Assembly (NCBI GenBank): GCA_037013495.1
Contig: CM072810.1
Coordinates: 23,691,343 to 23,755,342 of the forward strand
DNA: 64,000 nucleotides
Source: Hippophae tibetana
Lineage: Eukaryota; Streptophyta; Magnoliopsida; Rosales; Elaeagnaceae
Direction: 5' to 3'
This document shows, one piece after another, positions 1 to 12,300 of the stretch. Numbering within the stretch: the stretch's first letter is position 1; each line of letters begins with the position of its first letter. Both the position numbers and the translations under genes were made by a program. Under the pieces are notes generated by a model. It saw nothing but the letters and a program-made list of their open reading frames with translations, was not told the origin of the DNA and made no database searches.

Positions 1-443
1 AGTAAGTTCACAGGCCTTGTATATGGATTTAGCCAAGGTAACAATGGCTTGAAAATGGTAATGTAGGTTAACAACGATTTTCTCAATCTACTTTTTTTTC
101 CAAATAAGTGCATCCAAATTTTACGAGTAGTTGATAATGTTTGAAAAACCTGCATAGAATTTGTGCATGGTTTCATCCTCTTGCATGATATAGAGTGCAA
201 AATTTCTGTTCACCTACATATTTCTAGATTTATTTATTTTTGCTCAAATGCCTATATGAGTGGTCTCCAAAACGTTTCAAGTTGCTTGGAAGAAATAAAA
301 CGGTAAATTCATTGAAATAATCTTTTTAGAGCTCGGATTACCTTTTTTTTAAATCCTAAAAAAATGGTTTATTCTTTCTATGAAATTTAGTAAATCTCTG
401 GCAAAGTATAGATATTTTCTCTTCATTGGTATTAGATTCATAA

Positions 444-463
444 TTTGACACAATTGTGTCAAA
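444..463. other. 20-bp perfect palindrome in the satellite (first copy)
   Basis: TTTGACACAATTGTGTCAAA equals its own reverse complement over all 20 bases. It recurs once per monomer through most of the array. It is altered in some copies between about 27 and 40 kb. In copies on both sides of the retroelement it is shortened to a 12-bp ACACAATTGTGT core flanked by changed bases. Such a dyad could form a small cruciform or bind a dimeric protein; neither role is shown by the sequence. Confidence 0.95.
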
Positions 464-529
464 AATAGCTTCACTCAGACCACTATACTTGATGTCAATA
501 AAGTCAAGCTCTTTCCGTCTGCGAAAGTG

Positions 530-1120
530 GATAGCTATCATCTTGGAAACAAGTGATGCAGTTCGAATAATTTCCCAACTCATTCATTTAACAGTAAGTT
601 CACAGGCCTTGTATATGGATTTAGCCAAGGTAACAATGGCTTGAAAATGGTAATGTAGGCTAACAACGATTTTCTCAATCTACGTTTTTCCCAAATAAGT
701 GCATCCAAATTTTACGAGTAGTTGATAATGTTTGAAAAACCTGCATAGAATTTGTGCAAGGTTTCATCCTCTTGCATGATATAGAGTGCAAAATTTCTGT
801 TCACCTACATACTTCTAGATTTATTTATTTTTGCTCAAATGCCTATATGAGTGGTCTCCAAAATAATTCAAGTTGCTTGGAAGAAATGAAACGGTAATTT
901 CATTGAAATAATCATTTTAGAACTCGGATTAGCTTTTTTTAAAATCCTAAAAAAAAGGTTTATTCTCTCTAAGAAATTTTGTAAATCTCTAGCAAAGTAT
1001 AGATATTTTTTCTTCATTGGTATTAGATTCATAATTTGACACAATTGTGTCAAAAATAGCTTCACTCAGACCACTATACTTGATGTCAATAAAGTCAAGC
1101 TCTTTCCGTCTGCGAAAGTG
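530..1120 (+). repeat. Representative satellite monomer (591 bp)
   Basis: This is one full unit, counted from the start of one GATAGCTATC palindrome to the base before the next. The phase is arbitrary, chosen because this palindrome is also where the retroelement inserted. The unit contains one copy of each recurring motif described for the array. Its length is close to three times a ~197-bp nucleosome repeat, which may be coincidence. Confidence 0.9.
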
Positions 1121-2400
1121 GATAGCTATCATCTTGGAAACAAGTGATGCAGTTCGAATAATTTCCCAACTCATTCATTTAACAGTAAGTTCACAGGCCT
1201 TGTATATGGATTTAGCCAAGGTAATAATGGCTTGAAAATGGTAATGTAGATTAACAACGATTTTCTCAATCTACTTTTTTTTCCAAATAAGTGCATCCAA
1301 ATTTTACGAGTAGTTGATAATGTTTGAAAAACCTGCATAGAAGTTGTGCAAGGTTTCATCCTCTTGCATGATATAGAGTGCAAAATTTCTGTTCACCTAC
1401 ATACTTCTAGATTTATTTATTTTTGCTCAAATGCCTATATGAGTGGTCTCCAAAATAATTCAAGTTGCTTGGAAGAAATGAAACGGTAATTTCATTGAAA
1501 TAATCATTTTAGAACTCGGATTAGCTTTTTTTAAAATCCTAAAAAAAAGGTTTATTCTCTCTAAGAAATTTTGTAAATCTCTAGCAAAGTATAGATATTT
1601 TTTCTTCATTGGTATTAGATTCATAATTTGACACAATTGTGTCAAAAATAGCTTCACTCAGACCACTATACTTGATGTCAATAAAGTCAAGCTCTTTCCG
1701 TCTGCGAAAGTGGATAGCTATCATCTTGGAAACAAGTGATGCAGTTCGAATAATTTCCCAACTCATTCATTTAACAGTAAGTTCACAGGCCTTGTATATG
1801 GATTTAGCCAAGGTAATAATGGCTTGAAAATGGTAATGTAGATTAACAACGATTTTCTCAATCTACTTTTTTTTCCAAATAAGTGCATCCAAATTTTACG
1901 AGTAGTTGATAATGTTTGAAAAACCTGCATAGAAGTTGTGCAAGGTTTCATCCTCTTGCATGATATAGAGTACAAAATTTCTGTTCACCTACATACTTCT
2001 AGATTTATTTATTTTTGCTCAAATGCCTATATGAGTGGTCTCCAAAATAATTCAAGTTGCTTGGAAGAAATGAAACGGTAATTTCATTGAAATAATCATT
2101 TTAGAACTCGGATTAGCTTTTTTTAAAATCCTAAAAAAAAGGTTTATTCTCTCTAAGAAATTTTGTAAATCTCTAGCAAAGTATAGATATTTTTTCTTCA
2201 TTGGTATTAGATTCATAATTTGACACAATTGTGTCAAAAATAGCTTCACTCAGACCACTATACTTGATGTCAATAAAGTCAAGCTCTTTCCGTCTGCGAA
2301 AGTGGATAGCTATCATCTTGGAAACAAGTGATGCAGTTCGAATAATTTCCCAACTCATTCATTTAACAGTAAGTTCACAGGCCTTGTATATGGATTTAGC
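800..2400 (+). repeat. Run of near-identical single monomers (1-mer expansion)
   Basis: Three consecutive units of 592 bp are almost base-for-base identical. They share class markers such as CAAAATAATTCAAG, GAAATGAAACGGTAATTTC, TTAGAACTCGGATTAGC and CTCTAGCAAAG. Neighbouring units carry the other class of variants, so these three look like copies of a single unit made by local amplification. The boundaries are approximate. Confidence 0.8.
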
Positions 2401-5400
2401 CAAGGTAACAATGGCTTGAAAATGGTAATGTAGGTTAACAACGATTTTCTCAATCTACTTATTTTTCCAAATAGTGCATCCAAATTTTACGAGTAGTTGA
2501 TAATGTTTGAAAAACCTGCATAGAATTTGTGCATGGTTTCATCCTCTTGCATGATATAGAGTGCAAAATTTCTGTTCACCTACATATTTCTAGATTTATT
2601 TATTTTTGCTCAAATGCCTATATGAGTGGTCTCCAAAACGTTTCAAGTTGCTTGGAAGAAATAAAACGGTAAATTCATTGAAATAATCTTTTTAGAGCTC
2701 GGATTACCTTTTTTTTAAATCCTAAAAAAATGGTTTATTCTTTCTATGAAATTTAGTAAATCTCTGGCAAAGTATAGATATTTTCTCTTCATTGGTATTA
2801 GATTCATAATTTGACACAATTGTGTCAAAAATAGCTTCACTCAGACCACTATACTTGATGTCAATAAAGTCAAGCTCTTTCCGTCTGTGAAAGTGGATAG
2901 CTATCATCTTGGAAACAAGTGATACAGTTCGAAAAATTTCCCAACTGATTCATTTAACAGTAAGTTCACAGGCCTTGTATATGAATTTAGCCAAGGTAAC
3001 AATGGCTTGAAAATGATAATGTAGGCTAACAACGATTTTCTCAATCTACGTTTTTCCCAAATAAGTGCATCCAAATTTTACGAGTAGTTGATAATGTTTG
3101 AAAAACCTGCATAGAATTTGTGCAAGGTTTCATCCTCTTGCATGATATAGAGTGCAAAATTTCTGTTCACCTACATATTTCTAGATTTATTTATTTTTGC
3201 TCAAATGCCTATATGAGTGGTCTCCAAAACGTTTCAAGTTGCTTGGAAGAAATAAAACGGTAAATTCATTGAAATAATATTTTTAGAGCTCGGATTACCT
3301 TTTTTTTAAATCCTAAAAAAATGGTTTATTCTTTCTATGAAATTTAGTAAATCTCTGGCAAAGTATAGATATTTTCTCTTCATTGGTATTAGATTCATAA
3401 TTTGACACAATTGTGTCAAAAATAGCTTCACTCAGACCATTATACTTGATGTCAATCAAGTCAAGCTCTTTCCGTCTGCGAAAGTGGATAGCTATCATCT
3501 TGGAAACAAGTGATCCAGTTCGAATAATTTCCCAACTAATTCATTTAACAGTAAGTTCACAGGCCTTGTATATGAATTTAGCCAAGGTAACAATGGCTTG
3601 AAAATGATAATGTAGGCTAACAACGATTTTCTCAATCTACGTTTTTCCCAAATAAGTGCATCCAAATTTTACGAGTAGTTGATAATGTTTGAAAAACCTG
3701 CATAGAATTTGTGCAAGGTTTCATCCTCTTGCATGATATAGAGTGCAAAATTTCTGTTCACCTACATACTTCTAGATTTATTTATTTTTGCTCAAATGCC
3801 TATATGAGTGGTCTCCAAAATAATTCAAGTTGCTTGGAAGAAATGAAACGGTAATTTCATTGAAATAATCATTTTAGAACTCGGATTAGCTTTTTTTAAA
3901 ATCCTAAAAAAAAGGTTTATTCTCTCTAAGAAATTTTGTAAATCTCTAGCAAAGTATAGATATTTTTTCTTCATTGGTATTAGATTCATAATTTGACACA
4001 ATTGTGTCAAAAATAGCTTCACTCAGACCACTATACTTGATGTCAATAAAGTCAAGCTCTTTCCGTCTGCGAAAGTGGATAGCTATCATCTTGGAAACAA
4101 GTGATGCAGTTCGAATAATTTCCCAACTCATTCATTTAACAGTAAGTTCACAGGCCTTGTATATGGATTTAGCCAAGGTAACATTGGCTTGAAAATGGTA
4201 ATGTAGATTAACAACGATTTTCTCAATCTACGTTTTTCCCAAATAAGTGCATCCAAATTTTACGAGTAGTTGATAATGTTTGAAAAACCTGCATAGAATT
4301 TGTGCAAGGTTTCATCCTCTTGCATGATATAGAGTGCAAAATTTCTGTTCACCTACATATTTCTAGATTTATTTATTTTTGCTCAAATGCCTATATGAGT
4401 GGTCTCCAAAACGTTTCAAGTTGCTTGGAAGAAATAAAACGGTAAATTCATTGAAATAATATTTTTAGAGCTCGGATTACCTTTTTTTTAAATCCTAAAA
4501 AAATGGTTTATTCTTTCTATGAAATTTAGTAAATCTCTGGCAAAGTATAGATATTTTCTCTTCATTGGTATTAGATTCATAATTTGACACAATTGTGTCA
4601 AAAATAGCTTCACTCAGACCATTATACTTGATGTCAATCAAGTCAAGCTCTTTCCGTCTGCGAAAGTGGATAGCTATCATCTTGGAAACAAGTGATCCAG
4701 TTCGAATAATTTCCCAACTGATTCATTTAACAGTAAGTTCACAGGCCTTGTATATGAATTTAGCCAAGGTAACAATGGCTTGAAAATGATAATGTAGGCT
4801 AACAACGATTTTCTCAATCTACGTTTTCCCAAATAAGTGCATCCAAATTTTACGAGTAGTTGATAATGTTTGAAAAACCTGCATAGAATTTGTGCAAGGT
4901 TTCATCCTCTTGCATGATAAAGAGTGCAAAATTTCTGTTCACGTACATATTTCTAGATTTATTTATTTTTGCTCAAATGCCTATATGAGTGGTCTCCAAA
5001 ATAATTCAAGTTGCTTGGAAGAAATGAAACGGTAAATTCATTGAAATAATCATTTTAGAACTCGGATTAGCTTTTTTTTAAATCCTAAAAAAAAGGTTTA
5101 TTCTCTCTAAGAAATTTTGTAAATCTCTAGCAAAGTATAGATATTTTTTCTTCATTGGTATTAGATTCATAATTTGACACAATTGTGTCAAAAATAGCTT
5201 CACTCAGACCACTATACTTGATGTCAATAAAGTCAAGCTCTTTCCGTCTGCGAAAGTGGATAGCTATCATCTTGGAAACAAGTGATGCAGTTCGAATAAT
5301 TTCCCAACTCATTCATTTAACAGTAAGTTCACAGGCCTTGTATATGGATTTAGCCAAGGTAACAATGGCTTGAAAATGGTAATGTAGATTAACAACGATT

Positions 5401-6380
5401 TTCTCAATCTACTTTTTTTTCCAAATAAGTGCATCCAAATTTTACGAGTAGTTGATAATGTTTGAAAAACCTGCATAGAAGTTGTGCAAGGTTTCATCCT
5501 CTTGCATGATATAGAGTGCAAAATTTCTGTTCACCTACATACTTCTAGATTTATTTATTTTTGCTCAAATGCCTATATGAGTGGTCTCCAAAATAATTCA
5601 AGTTGCTTGGAAGAAATGAAACGGTAATTTCATTGAAATAATAATTTTAGAACTCGGATTAGCTTTTTTTAAAATCCTAAAAAAAAGGTTTATTCTCTCT
5701 AAGAAATTTTGTAAATCTCTAGCAAAGTATAGATATTTTTTCTTCATTGGTATTAGATTCATAATTTGACACAATTGTGTCAAAAATAGCTTCACTCAGA
5801 CCACTATACTTGATGTCAATAAAGTCAAGCTCTTTCCGTCTGCGAAAGTGGATAGCTATCATCTTGGAAACAAGTGATGCAGTTCGAATAATTTCCCAAC
5901 TCATTCATTTAACAGTAAGTTCACAGGCCTTGTATATGGATTTAGCCAAGGTAACATTGGCTTGAAAATGATAATGTAGGCTAACAACGATTTTCTCAAT
6001 CTACGTTTTTCCCAAATAAGTGCATCCAAATTTTACGAGTAGTTGATAATGTTTGAAAAACCTGCATAGAATTTGTGCAAGGTTTCATCCTCTTGCATGA
6101 TATAGAGTGCAAAATTTCTGTTCACCTACATATTTCTAGATTTATTTATTTTTGCTCAAATGCCTATATGAGTGGTCTCCAAAACGTTTCAAGTTGCTTG
6201 GAAGAAATAAAACGGTAAATTCATTGAAATAATATTTTTAGAGCTCGGATTACCTTTTTTTTAAATCCTAAAAAAATGGTTTATTCTTTCTATGAAATTT
6301 AGTAAATCTCTGGCAAAGTATAGATATTTTCTCTTCATTGGTATTAGATTCATAATTTGACACAATTGTGTCAAAAATAG
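2400..6380 (+). repeat. Mixed 2-mer and 3-mer satellite blocks
   Basis: The variant GTCAATCAAGTC recurs at about 3,452, 4,634 and 6,407, which are steps of 1,182 bp (two units) and 1,773 bp (three units). The short variant ACGTTTTCCC occurs at 4,821 and 6,594, again 1,773 bp apart. The segment therefore contains overlapping dimeric and trimeric higher-order duplications rather than plain single-unit repetition. Boundaries are approximate. Confidence 0.75.
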
Positions 6381-9300
6381 CTTCACTCAGACCATTATAC
6401 TTGATGTCAATCAAGTCAAGCTCTTTCCGTCTGCGAAAGTGGATAGCTATCATCTTGGAAACAAGTGATCCAGTTCGAATAATTTCCCAACTGATTCATT
6501 TAACAGTAAGTTCACAGGCCTTGTATATGAATTTAGCCAAGGTAACAATGGCTTGAAAATGATAATGTAGGCTAACAACGATTTTCTCAATCTACGTTTT
6601 CCCAAATAAGTGCATCCAAATTTTACGAGTAGTTGATAATGTTTGAAAAACCTGCATAGAATTTGTGCAAGGTTTCATCCTCTTGCATGATATAGAGTGC
6701 AAAATTTCTGTTCACGTACATATTTCTAGATTTATTTATTTTTGCTCAAATGCCTATATGAGTGGTCTCCAAAATAATTCAAGTTGCTTGGAAGAAATGA
6801 AACGGTAAATTCATTGAAATAATCATTTTAGAACTCGGATTAGCTTTTTTTTAAATCCTAAAAAAAAGGTTTATTCTCTCTAAGAAATTTTGTAAATCTC
6901 TAGCAAAGTATAGATATTTTTTCTTCATTGGTATTAGATTCATAATTTGACACAATTGTGTCAAAAATAGCTTCACTCAGACCACTATACCTGATGTCAA
7001 TAAAGTCAAGCTCTTTCCGTCTGCGAAAGTGGATAGCTATCATCTTGGAAACAAGTGATGCAGTTCGAATAATTTCCCAACTCATTCATTTAACAGTAAG
7101 TTCACAGGCCTTGTATATGGATTTAGCCAAGGTAACAATGGCTTGAAAATGGTAATGTAGATTAACAACGATTTTCTCAATCTACTTTTTTTTCCAAATA
7201 AGTGCATCCAAATTTTACGAGTAGTTGATAATGTTTGAAAAACCTGCATAGAAGTTGTGCAAGGTTTCATCCTCTTGCATGATATAGAGTGCAAAATTTC
7301 TGTTCACCTACATACTTCTAGATTTATTTATTTTTGCTCAAATGCCTATATGAGTGGTCTCCAAAATAATTCAAGTTGCTTGGAAGAAATGAAACGGTAA
7401 TTTCATTGAAATAATCATTTTAGAACTCGTATTAGCTTTTTTTAAAATCCTAAAAAAAAGGTTTATTCTCTCTAAGAAATTTTGTAAATCTCTAGCAAAG
7501 TATAGATATTTTTTCTTCATTGGTATTAGATTCATAATTTGACACAATTGTGTCAAAAATAGCTTCACTCAGACCACTATACTTGATGTCAATAAAGTCA
7601 AGCTCTTTCCGTCTGCGAAAGTGGATAGCTATCATCTTGGAAACAAGTGATGCAGTTCGAATAATTTCCCAACTCATTCATTTAACAGTAAGTTCACAGG
7701 CCTTGTATATGGATTTAGCCAAGGTAACAATGGCTTGAAAATGGTAATGTAGATTAACAACGATTTTCTCAATCTACTTTTTTTTCCAAATAAGTGCATC
7801 CAAATTTTACGAGTAGTTGATAATGTTTGAAAAACCTGCATAGAAGTTGTGCAAGGTTTCATCCTCTTGCATGATATAGAGTGCAAAATTTCTGTTCACC
7901 TACATACTTCTAGATTTATTTATTTTTGCTCAAATGCCTATATGAGTGGTCTCCAAAATAATTCAAGTTGCTTGGAAGAAATGAAACGGTAATTTCATTG
8001 AAATAATCATTTTAGAACTCGGATTAGCTCTTTTTAAAATCCTAAAAAAAAGGTTTATTCTCTCTAAGAAATTTTGTAAATCTCTAGCAAAGTATAGATA
8101 TTTTTTCTTCATTGGTATTAGATTCATAATTTGACACAATTGTGTCAAAAATAGCTTCACTCAGACCACTATACTTGATGTCAATAAAGTCAAGCTCTTT
8201 CCGTCTGCGAAAGTGGATAGCTATCATCTTGGAAACAAGTGATGCAGTTCGAATAATTTCCCAACTCATTCATTTAACAGTAAGTTCACAGGCCTTGTAT
8301 ATGGATTTAGCCAAGGTAACAATGGCTTGAAAATGGTAATGTAGATTAACAACGATTTTCTCAATCTACTTTTTTTTCCAAATAAGTGCATCCAAATTTT
8401 ACGAGTAGTTGATAATGTTTGAAAAACCTGCATAGAATTTGTGCATGGTTTCATCCTCTTGCATGATATAGAGTGCAAAATTTCTGTTCACGTACATATT
8501 TCTAGATTTATTTATTTTTGCTCAAATGCCTATATGAGTGGTCTCCGAAATGTTTCAAGTTGCTTGGAAGAAATAAAACGGTAAATTCATTGAAATAATC
8601 TTTTTAGAGCTCGGATTACCTTTTTTTAAATCCTAAAAAAAAGGTTTATTCTCTCTAAGAAATTTTGTAAATCTCTGACAAAGTATAGATATTTTTTCTT
8701 CATTGGTATTAGATTCATAATTTGACACAATTGTGTCAAAAATAGCTTCACTCAGACCACTATACTTGATGTCAATAAAGTCAAGCTCTTTCCGTCTACG
8801 AAAGTGGATAGCTATCATCTTGGAAACAAGTGATGCAGTTCGAATAATTTCCCAACTCATTCATTTAACAGTAAGTTCACAGGCCTTGTATATGGATTTA
8901 GCCAAGGTAACAATGGCTTGAAAATGGTAATGTAGGTTAACAACGATTTTCTCAATCTACTTTTTTTTCCAAATAGTGCATCCAAATTTTACGAGTAGTT
9001 GATAATGTTTGAAAAACCTGCATAGAATTTGTGCATGGTTTCATCCTCTTGCATGATATAGAGTGCAAAATTTCTGTTCACCTACATATTTCTAGATTTA
9101 TTTATTTTTGCTCAAATGCCTATATGAGTGGTCTCCAAAACGTTTCAAGTTGCTTGGAAGAAATAAAACGGTAAATTCATTGAAATAATCTTTTTAGAGC
9201 TCGGATTACCTTTTTTTTAAATCCTAAAAAAATGGTTTATTCTTTCTATGAAATTTAGTAAATCTCTGGCAAAGTATAGATATTTTCTCTTCATTGGTAT

Positions 9301-12300
9301 TAGATTCATAATTTGACACAATTGTGTCAAAAATAGCTTCACTCAGACCACTATACTTGATGTCAATAAAGTCAAGCTCTTTCCGTCTGTGAAAGTGGAT
9401 AGCTATCATCTTGGAAACAAGTGATACAGTTCGAATAATTTCCCAACTGATTCATTTAACAGTAAGTTCACAGGCCTTGTATATGAATTTAGCCAAAGTA
9501 ACAATGGCTTGAAAATGATAATGTAGGCTAACAACGATTTTCTCAATCTACGTTTTTCCCAAATAAGTGCATCCAAATTTTACGAGTAGTTGATAATGTT
9601 TGAAAAACCTGCATAGAATTTGTGCAAGGTTTCATCCTCTTGCATGATATAGAGTGCAAAATTTCTGTTCACCTACATATTTCTAGATTTATTTATTTTT
9701 GCTCAAATGCCTATATGAGTGGTCTCCAAAACGTTTCAAGTTGCTTGGAAGAAATAAAACGGTAAATTCATTGAAATAATCTTTTTAGAGCTCGGATTAC
9801 CTTTTTTTTAAATCCTAAAAAAATGGTTTATTCTTTCTATGAAATTTAGTAAATCTCTGGCAAAGTATAGATATTTTCTCTTCATTGGTATTAGATTCAT
9901 AATTTGACACAATTGTGTCAAAAATAGCTTCACTCAGACCATTATACTTGATGTCAATCGAGTCAAGCTCTTTCCGTCTGCGAAATTGGATAGCTATCAT
10001 CTTGGAAACAAGTGAAACAGTTCGAATAATTTCCCAACTTATTCATTTAACAGTAAGTTCACAGGCCTTGTATATGAATTTAGCCAAGGTAACAATGGCT
10101 TGAAAATGATAATGTAGGCTAACAACGATTTTCTCAATCTACGTTTTTCCCAAATAAGTGCATCCAAATTTTACGAGTAGTTGATAATGTTTGAAAAACC
10201 TGCATAGAATTTGTGCAAGGTTTCATCCTCTTGCATGATATAGAGTGCAAAATTTCTGTTCACCTACATACTTCTAGATTTATTTATTTTTGCTCAAATG
10301 CCTATATGAGTGGTCTCCAAAATAATTCAAGTTGCTTGGAAGAAATGAAACGGTAATTTCATTGAAATAATCATTTTAGAACTCGGATTAGCTTTTTTTA
10401 AAATCCTAAAAAAAAGGTTTATTCTCTCTAAGAAATTTTGTAAATCTCTAGCAAAGTATAGATATTTTTTCTTCATTGGTATTAGATTCATAATTTGACA
10501 CAATTGTGTCAAAAATAGCTTCACTCAGACCACTATACTTGATGTCAATAAAGTCAAGCTCTTTCCGTCTGCGAAAGTGGATAGCTATCATCTTGGAAAC
10601 AAGTGATGCAGTTCGAATAATTTCCCAACTCATTCATTTAACAGTAAGTTCACAGGCCTTGTATATGGATTTAGCCAAGGTAACAATGGCTTGAAAATGG
10701 TAATGTAGGTTAACAACGATTTTCTCAATCTACTTTTTTTTCCAAATAGTGCATCCAAATTTTACGAGTAGTTGATAATGTTTGAAAAACCTGCATAGAA
10801 TTTGTGCATGGTTTCATCCTCTTGCATGATATAGAGTGCAAAATTTCTGTTCACCTACATATTTCTAGATTTATTTATTTTTGCTCAAATGCCTATATGA
10901 GTGGTCTCCAAAACGTTTCAAGTTGCTTGGAAGAAATAAAACGGTAAATTCATTGAAATAATCTTTTTAGAGCTCGGATTACCTTTTTTTTAAATCCTAA
11001 AAAAATGGTTTATTCTTTCTATGAAATTTAGTAAATCTCTGGCAAAGTATAGATATTTTCTCTTCATTGGTATTAGATTCATAATTTGACACAATTGTGT
11101 CAAAAATAGCTTCACTCAGACCACTATACTTGATGTCAATAAAGTCAAGCTCTTTCCGTCTGTGAAAGTGGATAGCTATCATCTTGGAAACAAGTGATAC
11201 AGTTCGAATAATTTCCCAACTGATTCATTTAACAGTAAGTTCACAGGCCTTGTATATGAATTTAGCCAAGGTAACAATGGCTTGAAAATGATAATGTAGG
11301 CTAACAACGATTTTCTCAATCTACGTTTTTCCCAAATAAGTGCATCCAAATTTTACGAGTAGTTGATAATGTTTGAAAAACCTGCATAGAAGTTGTGCAA
11401 GGTTTCATCCTCTTGCATGATATAGAGTGCAAAATTTCTGTTCACCTACATATTTCTAGATTTATTTATTTTTGCTCAAATGCCTATATGAGTGGTCTCC
11501 AAAACGTTTCAAGTTGCTTGGAAGAAATAAAACGGTAAATTCATTGAAATAATCTTTTTAGAACTCGGATTAGCTTTTTTTTAAATCCTAAAAAAATGGT
11601 TTATTCTTTCTAAGAAATTTTGTAAATCTCTGGCAAAGTATAGATATTTTCTCTTCATTGGTATTAGATTCATAATTTGACACAATTGTGTCAAAAATAG
11701 CTTCACTCAGACCATTATACTTGATGTCAATCAAGTCAAGCTCTTTCCGTCTGCGAAAGTGGATAGCTATCATCTTGGAAACAAGTGATCCAGTTCGAAT
11801 AATTTCCCAACTGATTCATTTAACAGTAAGTTCACAGGCCTTGTATATGAATTTAGCCAAGGTAACAATGGCTTGAAAATGATAATGTAGGCTAACAACG
11901 ATTTTCTCAATCTACGTTTTCCCAAATAAGTGCATCCAAATTTTACGAGTAGTTGATAATGTTTGAAAAACCTGCATAGAATTTGTGCAAGGTTTCATCC
12001 TCTTGCATGATATAGAGTGCAAAATTTCTGTTCACGTACATATTTCTAGATTTATTTATTTTTGCTCAAATGCCTATATGAGTGGTCTCCAAAATAATTC
12101 AAGTTGCTTGGAAGAAATGAAACGGTAAATTCATTGAAATAATCATTTTAGAACTCGGATTAGCTTTTTTTTAAATCCTAAAAAAAAGGTTTATTCTCTC
12201 TAAGAAATTTTGTAAATCTCTAGCAAAGTATAGATATTTTTTCTTCATTGGTATTAGATTCATAATTTGACACAATTGTGTCAAAAATAGCTTCACTCAG

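Noticed and set aside
356-583. Recurring 61-75-codon minus-strand frames (and overlapping 62-85-codon plus-strand frames) in each monomer
   Set aside because: They recur only because the unit recurs, overlap on both strands, change length with single-base T-run differences and match no protein I know. Homogenisation explains the conservation.
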